A DNA stretch of 62,000 nucleotides, taken from Branchiostoma floridae. Its lineage: Eukaryota; Chordata; Leptocardii; Amphioxiformes; Branchiostomatidae. The stretch spans positions 22,180,243 to 22,242,242 of the forward strand of contig NC_049990.1 in assembly GCF_000003815.2 (NCBI RefSeq), in the 5' to 3' direction. Within the stretch, counting starts at the first letter, position 1. Each line of letters starts with the position of its first letter. The notes under the pieces were generated by a model. It saw only the letters and a list, made by a program, of their open reading frames with translations. It was not told the origin of the DNA and made no database searches. This document shows, piece after piece, positions 30,031 to 43,929 of this stretch. Position numbers and translations under genes: made by a program.

Positions 30031-30329
30031 GCCATCCCACCTCCAATGGGCGTGCACCGTTTGCAAGAGAATTTCACTATTCAATCAGTGGTTGTAATTT
30101 ATTCTCATAATCAATATGCTAAAGTATTCCGGGTGAGATTTCCGAGTCAACACGTTTCCAACGCTAATCTTACTAAATTACAGTCTATTTGCCAGTCTTA
30201 TCAACGCATCAGACATAGAGATGAATGTTACACTATGTTTACAATAATTGATAGATAATCATCCCTCCTACGCACTGTATGTGATTTGAATGTATATCAA
30301 ATGTAATCACTATATATATATAAATATAT

Positions 30330-30570
30330 GTATAATGTGCGTGTGTGCGTCTGTGTGTAAATGTATGCGCGGCTGTGTATAGATACGTGTGAGTGTGGTA
30401 CTGTGTGTGTGTGTGTGTGTACATGTGAGTGTGTTACTGAATGTGTTTGTGTGTGTGTACATGTGTGTGTGTGAGAGCGTGTGTGTGTTAATGTGTGTGT
30501 GTGCGCCAGCGTATGTTACTGTGTGTGTGTGACCGTGCGTGTGTGTGTGTGTGTGTGTTCTTCTGTGCAT
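30330..30570. repeat. (TG)n microsatellite, imperfect
   Basis: About 240 bp of TG-rich repeat with interruptions. Both strands stay open as repetitive Thr-His or Val-Cys, which is an artefact of the repeat. Confidence 0.95.
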
Positions 30571-30579
30571 TTGTGTGAC

Positions 30580-32375
30580 TCTGTGTGTTCCTCACATACG
30601 TCATCATTTCAGAATGATAGAAAAATAAGTGACAAACGGTGTCCTGACCTTCTGCCAAGTTTTCGTCAGCCTAGTGTAATACCTCAGCAGTTATCTAAAT
30701 TACAACTTGGAGGGTCTGAAGTTTGAGTAGGTTGCTATTAGGCGCAGCAGATCCTTTGATCTTCTCGGCAAAGAGGGACTTAACAGGCCGCTGCCCTGAG
30801 CGGTAGTTTGGCGGACCTCATTCCCCCTCCCGTCCCACGATCGATCACAGAAAATGTCATAATAAATAGCCTGCATAAACCTACATGTCAAGGAGTAATA
30901 AGGGCTGGAAAAGTATTGGAATTATCCAAAACACGCGGCCGACAACGTGCGATTAAATCATTTCGCTGTAAAGGAGGGTGAACCGACCTTCGCTTCTTTG
31001 TCTCTAATAAGAATCTACGCCGTTTCTTAGAATGGATGTAAAAGCAGATGTTTTTCATCACCGTTTTACGCCCGCGGACAGTAATCTGATGAAATGCACT
31101 ATGATTTAACTGCGGAGTCTATAAAATTGCACCCTAAGGCCCATCCTACTCACGCACGTACAATTACAACACTGAGGATTAACTACAATGATTTTAATGG
31201 AAGATATAATGCCATGATTTAATGTAAGCCAGCACAATTGCTATCTCTCCAATACTTGTATATAACTATTTCTCATAGAGATATGGCACTGGCAATTCTT
31301 TACGACAAAATGAGACAATGCTACTCTATCTGAAAACAACATCGGCGCCACAGTTGCCCATGACAAATACATAATTAAATGTACTGGTTCAGTTTGCAAT
31401 AATGCTGATAGTTATTTATTACCAAGAGCCATAGAAACGTGTCCGGTGGCTAGAGATTTCCATCTGTTCCAGCATTAGGATCTGACTATATCTAACAAGC
31501 TTAAATATTGGGGCAACGGGATGAGATCAGTATATATGTTTGTAAGCTGCTAGGCCCAAAGGGATCACTCAGGAGCTTATTTTTCGACATCTTGTTGATT
31601 GACATCTGTCTAGCTAGTGTATACATGCCGGTTGGTTTAGATTATTTTTCCATTTTAGGCTTCTTGACAATATTTTCTGTATTGTGTTTCATATCAGAAG
31701 GTTACTTTTAACAATATTTTCCGTAGTTTTTTTTTTTAATCAGAAGGTTGCTTTTGCCACCAAATAGAGAAAAGGTAAAAGAAATTTCAAGCTAACAAAT
31801 GGAAGACAAGATTTTGTACCAACTTCAAATACAGTTGAGGTCTGCTGAACACAATCAAATTCTAATTTTGCGCTTCAAATCCCAGTGAACGTATCTTTTG
31901 GTACCCACCATAAATTTTGGAAATATTATCATAATGTCCGCATCGTTGCGTGTATCATTTGCTCATATATTTTGTGATATGGTTTGTAAAAATCAGATGG
32001 TGTATAACCCACCGTGTATATGAAATAAAGTTTGTTTACTTGTCAGTTCAGTCCTCCCTACATCTTCTCTATGACAGTGTCACTACTTTCTATTGGGGGC
32101 CGGGGCCACAGTGTGATCAATGTTCAAATTAGGCACCGTAAAGAAGTCAGTTGTTTGAAAGGTTTGGTACTCCGTTCTCTTTTGGTAAAAGGCCAAAATC
32201 AATGTGCACTCAGCGAGCTATCGCCCATTAAATCAGCCATGCGTAGTTTAGGCAACGTTATTACTTCTTTTGATTGATATGCTTTTGAGTATAAACATTC
32301 TTTATCTGCTAATTTTCTAATCAAACATCCTTGGCATTAGTTTTGTTTTATATGCACTGTGGCATAATTTGTTCA
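30580..32375. other. No gene seen
   Basis: AT-rich sequence. A short direct repeat (ATCAGAAGGTT(A/G)CTTTT) occurs at about 31695 and 31740. Confidence 0.4.
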
Positions 32376-32384
32376 TAGTTTGTT

Positions 32385-32545
32385 CGCGACTGGAGGGCGA
32401 AAAACACGTGACCATGACGTCACTGGGACCGTGCTGCTACCTAACGATTTGACAAAACGCTCAACGAATTTCATGGATAAAAAGCGAATCTTTCTGAGCT
32501 TTTGGGTTTTTTTGTTCTGTCAAACTTTTAACCTCAACATCATAT
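32385..32545 (-). mobile_element. Partial MITE (shared core, reverse orientation)
   Basis: On the minus strand the core reads AAAAGTTTGACAGAACAAAA and then TGAAATTCGTTGAGCG, as in the other copies. Paired termini were not found, so the ends are approximate. Confidence 0.6.
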
Positions 32546-32568
32546 TCTACCTATGGAAACAAGAGTTA

Positions 32569-32813
32569 AGGTGCACTCTCACTGCACCTGCGTCAAACTT
32601 GCGTCACTGCGGGGTTCGAAAGATACTCAGAGATTACAGAGATGAAGAATAAATTTTCTTACTTTTTGAGTATTTTGTCGTCTTCTAAGTCATATTTTTA
32701 CGTATTTGCAATATATGAATTATAAAAAAATTGGAGAAAATAACAAAACAGCGACGCAGTGAACGAACCCCGCAGTGACGCAAGCTTGAAGCAAGTGCAG
32801 TGAGAGTGTACCT
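32569..32813 (-). mobile_element. MITE (type B termini), TTA target duplication
   Basis: The termini AGGTGCACTCTCACTGCAC and the inverse at 32795-32813 differ at one base. TTA flanks both ends (32566-32568 and 32814-32816). The core on the minus strand aligns with that of 54714-54962 (AAAATATGACTTAGAAGACG, then CTCTGAGTATCTTTCGAACC). Confidence 0.88.
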
Positions 32814-32829
32814 TTACACAATCAAGGTC

Positions 32830-34325
32830 ACAGCAAGATCGCAGCCAAATCGCCATCTTGTGGAATGGGAGCCTTACATGATTACAAAGTATCGAATTTT
32901 TCCTCCCGTGACGTCACAAATATTTTCCCCTCTAGCAGTTTCACGACTTTGGCTTTTCGCCTAGTTAAAATGGTGCGTAAATTCACCCAGGGTTAACCAA
33001 TGGGCAGAAAGAACCAAACGGTGTATACTACAGACAATATCCTATAATCTTATAATCCCCAACTGAGGGTAAGCCTACACCAGTAAGATTTGGTGGCTCA
33101 GTCCGTCGTTGTAGAATAATAATCCTCTACAGCAGGTAATAAATTCACCCCTTGGGGCTCCTTTCACACCGAATGATGTTCCATAGTTAGAACTAAAGCT
33201 AGCGTATGGAATTATTGACATTCATTGAATTAACAATTTAAGAAAAGCAGTTACTGACTGTAACTTTTCACAGTAACAGAAAATTTTGACCACCGTACAG
33301 GGTTATTAAGATGAGACCAACACCTGCCAGGTACAGTGTATAACAATGATGATGAAATTGACTATAGATAGACATGTCAACAGCGAACAAATACATTGCC
33401 ACCGACAACCATTTCAGTGTACGTCTTTGTACAACTTCTCCCATCGCCTTCTGTCTGCTATTGTACAGTGATTGAAGACCTTTATTGCACATTTTTGCTA
33501 CACCGAGCTACGTGCAGGTCACAAAAAGACTTGTTTAAAAGATCCAGTTAACAGATACAATGTAAAGGTCTTTGGATAACACTTGGGTTTGCATTTGAAT
33601 TCTGTTTCACAATGCAAAGATTAAACTTATATTTTCAGATCCGTCTCTACACGAACCTCCTAAACCTCTGTTATCAGGCCTAGCCAAACATTGGACCACC
33701 TCATCACGAACCACAATCTTCAACAAAAGCCTTCTCTTGATTATAACCCAATCAACCAGCTAACCAATTAGGAGGGTATTCTTGACTCAGCAATCCGTGG
33801 CCTCGGGACCAATCCCACACTAATAACCAATCTGTAACCATATAATTGGACACCGAACATTGGACTAATGGCGGGGTCAAGTTGGGGAATGGAAGGCCTC
33901 GGCTGGGGTGGTAAGGGTCTATCGAACCAGTTGAGATAAATATGAATTAATCCATTGTGGGGCGTCAACTGTTATCAATCTTTCACTGAATATGAGTGCC
34001 CAGGGACTAAGTAGTCATTTCTATCATGAGACGTGAAAGAGTAGCTGTCACTTCGGTAGACGGGAGTGTTTTAAAGCTATGAGTTGTTACTCCAATGAAC
34101 TATTTATAATTCCTTTCTCTAACTGCAACGTGTAGAGCGTTTTGTTGCCAACATCCCAAGAAGGCAATAGGTACATGATTGTGTATACCATGTAAAGAGT
34201 GAATAAGTATAGCATGTTGTTCAAATCCAGTCTAATACACTTATCTTGTGGTATGTAAGTCCCACAACCACTACAGGATATGTACACGTACACATTTGCT
34301 TGAATAGCAAGCTTGCAAGGAGGTT
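32830..34325. other. LINE 3' UTR relic near 33470-33527, otherwise no gene
   Basis: GAAGACCTTTATTGCACATT followed by an ACCGAG...CAGGTCAC stretch matches the 3' UTR of the LINE copies at 15230 and 18318 (minus orientation). The rest is unassigned. Confidence 0.45.
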
Positions 34326-34332
34326 TGAGTAC

Positions 34333-35037
34333 ACTCACTATCCGTTATCATTTGTTAGAGTATAAATTGTCCATTAGCTTGCAAAGGAACAGTTTCTCTT
34401 CAAACGAAGGAAATACAATTCAATACATAAATAGTAAAGAATTACAATCAAAATACAGAGGATTATATCGTCCTATATCGTTATTCCTGTGATAAAAGTA
34501 CTCAAACAAGACTGGCAATAAAAATGTATTATTGCCATGACGACGATTGAGGGTACAACAATACAGCTCAAATCAGAAATAGACTGGAACTTCCCTGTTG
34601 CACTATCCCTGGCACAATATACTAGCCCACCTGTAACATAAACCTACAGCCAGCAGAAATATACTATCCCCGGTACAGCACAATGGTCTGCCAGTGACCT
34701 AAACCTACAGCTGAGCACTACAGAAGTATTTCCTGTCTGCCTGTGGCCTATGGCTTGAACAAGCTCTAGAAAAGAAAATGTATCCTTCATAACATAACAT
34801 AACATAACAACCAAGACAACGTGATCACTTGTGCAGAGTTCCCTGTCTAGTTTCAAAGGACAAACTCACTATCCGTTATCATTTGTTAGAGTATAAATTG
34901 TCCATTAGCTTGCAAAGGAACAGTTTCTCTTCAAACGAAGGAAATACAATTCAATTCATGAATAATAAAGAATTACAATCAACATACAGAGGATTATATA
35001 GTCCTATATCGTTATTCCTGTGATAAAAGTACTCAAA
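34333..35037. repeat. Pair of 174-bp direct repeats
   Basis: 34333-34506 and 34864-35037 are almost identical (both contain CGTTATCATTTGTTAGAGTA), with about 357 bp between them. They do not start TG and end CA, so they are not obvious LTRs. The (AACAT)n stretch near 34790 lies between them. Confidence 0.88.
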
Positions 35038-35044
35038 AAAGATA

Positions 35045-38000
35045 TATCTGTGTTAGAAAGCTTGCAAGCTTTGGAATATAGTACTGGTAAATCTACAGGA
35101 CATATTAAGTGTATGTCACTCAGAACCAGTATCGATCGCTAAAGCACGTTTGAGTACCTAGCAGGCGACTGTCTATGGCAATGCCATGGTAGGCAATATT
35201 GATGTGGTCTAAACCTGAAGGATGAAAAGGACTTCATAACTTCCGCATATATTAGCTAGGTTCCTGATCCCTGTATGTTATAACTCCTAATAAAGTACAA
35301 TAACCAGTTTAAGTGGGCTTCTGTTAACTGTGAGACGTAGAATTCAAAGATGCGGACTGAGGGACTCATCTCCATCGTTGATTCCCCATGTGGTTTCCTG
35401 TGATGTTAACCAAGGTTGCGCCGCTTTTCGAAGGTTACGGAGGGCAATAGGTTGTACTCCCGACGCGAACGCAGCCCTTTTCACAGGTGACCTTTCGACA
35501 CAATCTGCCAAACGAATTTAAAAGCCTTGTCAAGCAATTAGATTGTAGTCTTGTACACGTTTGTGATGTGTAGAAACTAAGAGGTTGACTATCCTGATGT
35601 GCTGGAAGAGGCTACAACTGGCTGCTCATTCAAATCCTCTCCTTGAAATATATTCACTCTTCATTTTTTGCATATCGCGACAGTGTGATTGTATACTGAA
35701 CTTATTGCTCGCGTCCTCTACTCCAAGTTCATCACTGCAATATCATTACCAAGAGATGGCGTCAGAAGACTGTATGAGGAAATCGATTGTACCAATCTCG
35801 AGGATGTCTTCTATAAGCTCTGGAGGTCCGTAAGCCTCAGTCATCGTCGATTGACTGATTCTAACAATTTTCCTTTGTAAAACTCCTGAGAGCTATCCCG
35901 CCAATTACACTCTAATGTCGTTTTTCACCATTAGAAATGAATCGATGCCCCCGAAGGAAGTTTGCATCAGCACTGGGAGGAAACTTGCTCGAGTATAGCA
36001 TCTATCAAGGCACTCCGCAGTATACGTGCCATGACAAGATAGATACGGTACACGAGAAACGGCTTTAAGATCGATGACTTGGCTACTGTGAAGGGAACTT
36101 GACAGACTATCTTACTTTCGCTTCCATTTAAAGTGTCTCCCAGCCCCTATATGTCTACAGGCGGCTCCCAGGTCTCATTCGTATCCTGAGAACGATTTGA
36201 CACCGTGGGTTACACCGGGAGGCACCTTTAGTGTAAGCAAAGGACAAACGAGATACCGCTGGGTTTGACATGATCATGGGAGACATACATCAACATACAT
36301 CCTTCACTTGGGATGAAAAATATGACCTTCTTCGGATATAATGGCCCAAAGTCAGTACAACAACCTTCAGGGAGCAATTTCCTGCGTCAAGCCTTTATTA
36401 GGCTCTTGGTTCTGCTTAGCTAGATGACTAAAAGTCAGAATTGGACGTGGGAAAGTATGGAAAATGATAAAAGTGAACCGTTATATAATCAAATGTTGAA
36501 CATCCCTTCGAGAAGACAAAGTAAGTTTGGAATCCACAAATGAAGCACTGCGACAGACAACTTGCTTACACTATAGCATGGTCAGCTGATTCTATCAAGG
36601 AACTGTTGTTGATTGTCTGCTGGACAAGTTTCCTTTGAATCCTGTACCGCCGTGGCTGTTCATTTCAAGATGAGGGCGACATCTTTTTCGCACTTTATGT
36701 TCGTGGGCAAATACCTGGCGAGAACCCCTGGCTTGATCTATTCCAGATATGCACAAAACGATTTTTCACAATCTACCCTGTCTGCAATAGCTTGATTTAT
36801 ATTTTGGCCTCTTAACCTTTACTGCATTTTCTGACCTGGCTGGGGATTTTTTGGTCATGTCTGATTGGAGAGCTGTTGTACTGATTTCAGGAATTAGGCT
36901 TCACCTTTAATAATAAATAAACAAACAATTATCATCCTAGTAGTAGTCCCTAGTCTACTATGGAAACTCTCTTCTCTGAACTAATTCTGAAAAATATTTT
37001 CTCATTTTTTTTGTAACCAGAGTACGATAAAGACATACAGTTACCAAGCACATACACAGTAGGGTCATCTTCGCTGGATAGTTTTGAAGAACGCTTGCAG
37101 ATAGCTGTGCAAAAGTTAGGTGATACGGGTCGTTCAGTGTAATATAACCAGCTACTTGCCGCGCCACGTACCTGTGAAGCTGGTGTGTTACCCCAAAGGG
37201 CGGTGATACAAGCTAAATAGATACAGATACAGAAAATTAATAAAAGGAAACAGAAAAAACACTATCGTGACAAATTAAGAACAATAGAGCTAACGATGTG
37301 CTAACAGATCCTCCACCTAACTTTCAAAACTTTTATCATTGAAGGATCCTAATGGTAGGTAGAAGAATATTTCAGAATCTGTAAAATATCTACTGGACTT
37401 ACTATCATTTGTAATTTCCTCTCTGTTAAGCCGCACTGGATCAGTTCCAGCAAGTAAATGGTGCGTCTCGATCCCCTTCGACGCGTCGAAAATCCTTTGA
37501 TTCGAGAAAACACGCTTATCAAGGATGGGTCGGATTACCTTCCCTCGGCTGGAAACCGTGAAGTCCTCGATTTAAGATTTCAATGTCGAAACCCCATTGA
37601 TTGGTTTCCCCCATTCTCCTCGCGATTTTAATGAGTATTTGAAGACTGTGGCTATTATCAGCATGTGAGATGAAATGGAGTGACACTATCCTCGGTTACA
37701 CGCCCTTTTGAATACAGGCTGCAACCGCACTGTGACCGCTGAATAACCAAAGATTTGACTTATCGTTTAACGATTTTCAGCGACATAACAGGGGTTTTGT
37801 TACGTTTAGTGTTTTTTTTAGTAATTTTACATATTTTGCATCATATCCTAATCAGGAAATCAATGGTCACACAAATGCAATGTTGGATGCTGGACAGTAG
37901 CTCAGTGATCGCCATCAAATGAAAATGGGGGGCCTTAATTAGCAAATGATAATGGACGTGATGGAATTTCTCAGTTAATGATATACCTTGGAATTAGTGG

Positions 38001-39895
38001 CGTAGTGTATAACTATATACCTACTACTGGTGGGCGTAGTGTTCCTATCGAAGGTGACCGAATATGATTTATAATCATAATCACAAATGTGCTACACTAT
38101 GGCCTTCAGCCAAAAGTCGTGCCTAATTCTTGATTTTCACAAGGCTCTTTCTTCAGCCATGAAGAACCGGGAAATGCAGTAAAGTCCCCTCTCGTGAGCG
38201 CAGTGATATCCGGAACAAATTGGACAAGGGTCGGAGCTCTTCATTTCTCCGAATCAAACTCGTGTCGTGGCGGCATGCCAACCACTAAAGACCGAACAAG
38301 CCACGGCAAACGTCCTGGTGGAACCCTCCAGACTTCATCAAAGACCATCTCGTTCAATATCACATCTCATTTTCCCGGCAAAAGCCGTGACATTGAGACT
38401 TTGATCCGGTCGTTCTTCACCCGTTCCTTGCTCGCATTTTGGCTTCTCGGTACGATAAGTCAGCAGGTCGGTAAACGAGCACTGCAGGCTCATTGATAGG
38501 AAATCGATAGTTAATTCATCTGGTACGGAACAAATTCATGTCCCTTCAGGGTTCTATAGATTACCTGGCAGTCAAAAATCTCATTTTTGTTCGACGGTTG
38601 TGCGAGAGCTATTGTCATTTTTCATGGTGTTGTTTCAGCGCAATGGTTTTGACTTGTGGGCATCGTGAGTAGACATTGGTACTCAACGGTCTGTTGATCT
38701 CTAACGGAGTTTACTCTTAGAAGTCATAAAAATTCGACATCACCGGTTTATAAAGTTATACGAGTCTGCACACGATGCAAATTTATTCTAATCAGCAACA
38801 CTTCATCTTACATAATAGGTAGTTTTCCCACTTCTCAATAGAACCGTATTCTTTAATCATTGAAACTTAAATTTGCAGGTTCTCTTCAATTAATGCAGAT
38901 AAAACTACTATGTCAATAACATATTTTTTTTTGCGAGATGTAAACGAAAAGTGGACAAAAACAAAATCATACCTCCTTCTCCTGGTTATCCTGTTTCCAG
39001 AGACAAGATGCTAGAATACACGACGTGTTTTTGCCATGTAGATTCAACAGGTGTGAAAAATGTAAGTAACACTGCAACAATGTATTCCATTTTAGAGCTG
39101 ACTAATGTGTCATGAAACATATTAGATAAGTGTGAGCGATGTCCCGTCCTTGACACGCCTTTAAAGGCATCATATATGCAATACGACAGGTTTAATAAAT
39201 GACCCATGGATCCCTTCAAACGCATCCATGTTCCACACGGCCGTGTACGTTTATTATTCCGCATTTTCCCTATCTCCAGATGGCAGGTGTGTGGTAGACA
39301 AGCGTTAAATGGAACCGAAATGGAGAAGTAATGACGGAGACATCTTTTAAAAATAAAATCGTCGTTTTACGGTGGTCGTTTTAGAAGACTTACCAACTGT
39401 TTCAGACAATAAAGAACCTATGTCTAAGTCTAACCACGGGTCAGCGTCTCTTATTAGGGAAGTTTATGCGAGTCGTCTCGAAAATGGACTTGGTGTAATT
39501 CTGTAAGTGCGCTTCCTTGAGGCGCGTACCTGGATCGATCGAAGTAAAATCGCCTCTGGGAATGTCTCCCAAGGGATTTGTCCTAATCCCGAGAAATAAG
39601 GCGAATATTGCGAGGTATATTAGATCAGGAGGAAAAGTTCATGCCCAAAGTGTCATGATTAAGGTGATTGCGTTGTGAAGATCAATACTTCGCCTTTGGA
39701 ACTTAATCTTTAAACGGCGAGATGAATAGCCAGGCTTAAGAGCAAAACGTGAAGCCTCTTCAGGTGTGAAAATCAAAGTGGCAATCTAAGCATGAGCGGA
39801 CATTTCGGTTACTCGCTTGAAATGCAAGGGCAGTAAAGAGATACTACAACTTCCGACAGTCGCAAAATGGCGTCTGTCTTTTCACATTTACAACC
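35045..39895. other. No gene seen
   Basis: Nearly 5 kb with no recognised repeat or coding similarity. A 100-codon plus-strand frame at 38194-38496 has no motif I know. Confidence 0.4.
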
Positions 39896-39900
39896 ATTTC

Positions 39901-40018
39901 TATGGTCACAATGGGGAGGCCATGGTCACAATGGGGAGGCCATGGTCACAATGGGGAGGCTATGGTCACAATGGGGAGGCCATGGTCACAATGGGGAGGC
40001 TATGGTCACAATGGGGAG
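39901..40018. repeat. 20-bp minisatellite, six units
   Basis: TATGGTCACAATGGGGAGGC is repeated six times with only C/T variation at the first base. The last unit ends at GGGGAG. Confidence 0.97.
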
Positions 40019-40029
40019 TTTTTCCCGGA

Positions 40030-42780
40030 CGACGTAAATGTACCAGAAAGCACAAAATAATGGTTCCTTGTACTTAACTCCTATGACACCATCCATAATA
40101 AATAATAAAGGTACAAACACGAATTCTAACAACCCAAAATATTGAACTTGGACACAATTTTGTATCTAATTTTTCCTGCAAAAGACGATTTTACTTTGCC
40201 AACTAATAAGGTGTTTTATGTACAGTGTACGCATCTTTCTGCAATTTATTCATGTATTGATTGAATAGAAAATGGAGCACTTAAAAGGACGCATCTAATC
40301 TTCACTCTCGTGGTTTACAACGACAGCACTCAAACAATTAAGCCCAAGACTTTACCACCGCGTCGACAAATAGTAGACAAACGATTTAATAAAACAAGGC
40401 GTTCTATATTAAACATGTTTACTACCCAAGCATGTCCATAAATATCATTTAACATGAATACGTTAGTATTATATGATTGGTTGAGATAATATCTGCAATA
40501 ACTGCACGCATGGCTCTGATTGGCTGACGATAAGATGTGGATTGTACTTGCTTTCAGCACCGAATGTATTCCGCACAGTTTACTGATACCCTGATGGGAG
40601 GCCTACGTCACAACAAGTGCAGTGTTATCACTAAATCTACCATGCTAGTGCCTCCTTCTAAACCCTCCCCTGGGCGCCAATCTAGAGATCTCCTTAACGT
40701 GGAAGCGATTCTCCAGTTTGACGGAAATGTGATAGGATGAAGCACTTAGCCTTGAGCTATAGCAGGGCATCGTAATGGCATACTTAGGTCTAAAACCTTC
40801 ATTATAAACAAAGAAAACGGTATCTACCTACGCAGGAGATAACGCCTCGCCCAGGATAAGAGAACGTCTCACTTAAGCAGCGCCGAGTGGGCGTTCGTGC
40901 TTCGGATGGCAAAGCTACCCGGCCGCCCACTATTCGGAAGGTTTCCTTGATTGTTGGAGAACAATATCGACATGTGAAAGAGCAAGCTTGCACTCGCTTG
41001 GCTGGGCATGCAAAGCTGTACATGGGCTGATTTGTTGTAGGATAAATCATCTTTTGAATTCCAGCCAAATGTCCACCTCAGATGAAAACACAGCCGAACA
41101 CAAATTTAAGAGTGAATCGCTCCTGTGATGACAGGCTCTTCTTTCATGGCTTGATCAAAGAAAATAGCTTCTTTATAAAGATCTTCGGTACTTGCTGTAA
41201 TTCGTCACCATTCAACGTTATCCGAGACCACGTAATTGTACAGTCAACATGAAACGTTTCAAGATCAATGCGATGCAAGCGTGTGTTGATCACATTGTGT
41301 ATCGTCCATACATTATCTGCTAAAAGATGTATACATTAAACTGTGCTTTCATTTCGGTAGGTCAGGATGATATTGTCATAAATCCACGTTGTTTGGGGTA
41401 CATACTTTGGGTTTTGCAAGGTATACTAACATTTCCCGTCTGTTATGGAATCATTTCTGCTCAACCTTTAATTTTTTTACAGACAGGGATGATGTGGCAC
41501 TGCAGTTAAGTTAGTAACTTATTTCAACAGTGCCACATACAAAGTACAGACAGAAGGTAAAGGTAGTCTTTTACCTCCCCGACCGAAGTCAGGTACCCAT
41601 TTTTTCTCCTGGCCGGGTGAAGTGAGAAAGACCGTGGAAAATGCCTTGTTTCGAGTCCAACACTACTAGTTACGCCACGTGGCACGACGCCACAAACCTT
41701 TGGCATTTGGTAGACACTGTCTTTTAGTATCTTCTTCTAGAGCGACAGATAGCCTCAAATGACCGTAGGTTCGTCCAAAAGACGAGTGAGTCTATATCAA
41801 AGACACTTTAATCAGGACCAAACACTGAAGCCCAAGCGAGTGATTCACTCCTCCAATAATCCTCGGCAGCTTACAAAGACCCAAATGTGCCGAGAAAATG
41901 AATCATCCAAGGTTGCAATGTGAGTGCCTCGTCCATTCGGAACTAGACTTTTGACCTTTGGGCTTTATGATGGAAGGACGAAACGAAGGAATACAAGGGA
42001 TTAATGCGGTTTGCATTTGGGAGTTATCTCGAGTTATGTTGTCCAAAGACAAACGCACTTACGTACATAATTCGCTGAAGTACCGTAGGAAAACGCAAGG
42101 TAAACCATTTTCGAACTTGACCTTTTTTCACAACCACTACACAATTATCACCAAGATCAATCTACAACTTCTCAAGTTATATTGTTTACAAACACTAAAA
42201 AAGTGCAAAGCCCTCTGTAGTGCCGTAGAAAAACGCCAGGTAAATCATTTTTAATATATTGTATATGCTCAGGCATGTCATCTCATCATCTATCTCCTAC
42301 TCTGACCATTTGATCGTTATTGCACTACAGAATATCTGACAACCCGTATTCTCCGCCCTTCTTAATATTCTGTTCTTCTTGCAATTGAGGAATCATAAAG
42401 AACGAAATACGTACTACACTATCGTAAGAAACTGTTATGCTTCCACAGCCTTTCGCATAGAAAGCCTCTGAATCCCACAAGAAGACTCAATAGCGTTTGC
42501 TGCGTATCCCACCCCCTATTGCCGGATTTTGTTCCCATTCTAGCAGGTGTAATTGAGCACTTAAAGTGTTCTGCAAGTGAGAGATCATTTGTTATAGTTC
42601 TTCATATCCCTGCAAGTACTTTGGACGGGCTCAACGCAGGCGCCATCATAAAGCTTTATCAGGAGTCAGGGATGCTTTGCGACTTTGTAATATGTTAAAG
42701 AAGATGGAGAAGAGGGATAGGCTTATCGGTGGAGAGTACTGCTGTAGGGTATATAGTCTCGCTTGAGGAGTCCTTCTTGA
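40030..42780. other. No gene seen
   Basis: Unassigned sequence. A short direct repeat (GCCGTAGAAAAACGCCAGGT and a similar block) lies at about 42078 and 42220. Confidence 0.4.
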
Positions 42781-42966
42781 TTTGCATGTTGCCACGTTCA
42801 ACAACACGCACACACACTCACAAACACACACACACATAGACACACACACACACACTCACAGATTTGCATGTTGCCACGTTCAACAACACGCACACACACT
42901 CACAAACACACACACACACACACACACACAGACATACACAGACATACATACACGCACAAACACACA
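42779..42966. repeat. Duplicated 82-bp unit with (AC)n microsatellite
   Basis: GATTTGCATGTTGCCACGTT followed by an AC-rich tract occurs at about 42779 and 42861, then continues as (AC)n to 42966. Confidence 0.93.
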
Positions 42967-43117
42967 ATGAATACATCACTACAAGAGGTAATCCAGACTA
43001 TCTACAAGATACATGTAACATTATTTGACGGGGTGTACTTGAGGGAGTGTTCTGGTAGACAGAAGCTGAACATTTGCTGATAAACAGATGATAAACAGAA
43101 CTTATTTGTAGCGAAGG

Positions 43118-43330
43118 GATGTTTATGTAGCTTAACTGGTAGCAGCCTCACAGTTGATTCCACTATGTTGATAACTGGGAGACCCCGGTTCAATCCTAGA
43201 TCCTGGAAAGGGCATCTCGGTTGGGGATTACGCTGCGCAAAACGGGGGTCCCGTGTTCGAAGTAGCAACCCCTCCCTGTAAACCTGTGTAATTATATACC
43301 CTGCTACCAAACAGCAAGAGAACTTGCTGC
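43118..43330 (+). mobile_element. tRNA-derived SINE, second family
   Basis: A box TAGCTTAACTG (43128-43138) and B box GGTTCAATCC (43187-43196) lie in a tRNA-like head that differs from the SINE at 14546. The sequence continues past the B box without closing an acceptor stem, so it is not a functional tRNA. The 3' end is uncertain. Confidence 0.68.
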
Positions 43331-43439
43331 CCTATGTGCCGCTATGCACATGTGTCACCGTGCGAACGTATAACGAGGTAGTAACATACCTTGTATTGAG
43401 ATGAAAGTGGACGTCCAACTTGACTAACCGTATACATAA

Positions 43440-43765
43440 AAAATCTCAAGTCGCAAGTCTTGGGTCTTTAAGGTATTGTCTTTATGACACGTAGAAAAAG
43501 CTCTTACAGTTCCCCCACATTCCACAGGCAAGCCACTACACAAGCTGTGACGTCATACATACGGAGCAGCGCGGAAGGTGGGTAGGCAGCGTCCAAGTTT
43601 AACTGGGTGTATACACATACATTTCTCAAGTCGCAAGTCTAAGGTCCATAAGGTTATATACACGCAGAAAAAAACTGTTGCTGTTCCCCCGCATTCCACA
43701 GGCAACTGCAAAACTACCACACAGACTGTGACGTCATACATATAGATCCGGGTAGGCAGCGTGCC
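43440..43765. repeat. 180-bp direct tandem duplication
   Basis: CTCAAGTCGCAAGTCT starts at 43445 and 43625, and CATTCCACAGGCAA and TGTGACGTCATACATA recur in both units. Confidence 0.88.
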
Positions 43766-43929
43766 AATGTGTCGTGTGATGGACTCAGACGGGCCAAGGA
43801 CCGCCGGAGGGATTAGCTTTTAGTGTTCCACAGTAAGCCCACCCCATCATTCCCCCTCATGCTACATTGGTTCATGGAAAGGGTGGAAGCAGTCAAGCTG
43901 AAATACAATATCGAACTAGACCTCACTAC

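Noticed and set aside
30310-30570. Open frames rich in Thr-His over the TG repeat, and similar frames at 2071-2152 and 42782-42970
   Set aside because: They are translations of dinucleotide repeats, open only because the repeat lacks stop codons.
34333-35037. LTR retrotransposon
   Set aside because: Repeats do not have TG/CA ends, no target duplication was found, and the interior is too short with no coding sequence.
38194-38496. 100-codon plus-strand frame
   Set aside because: Composition is not distinctive, there is no motif, and neighbouring sequence shows no exon structure.
43118-43200. Possible second tRNA gene
   Set aside because: It has A and B boxes, but no acceptor stem closes and there is a SINE-like continuation.
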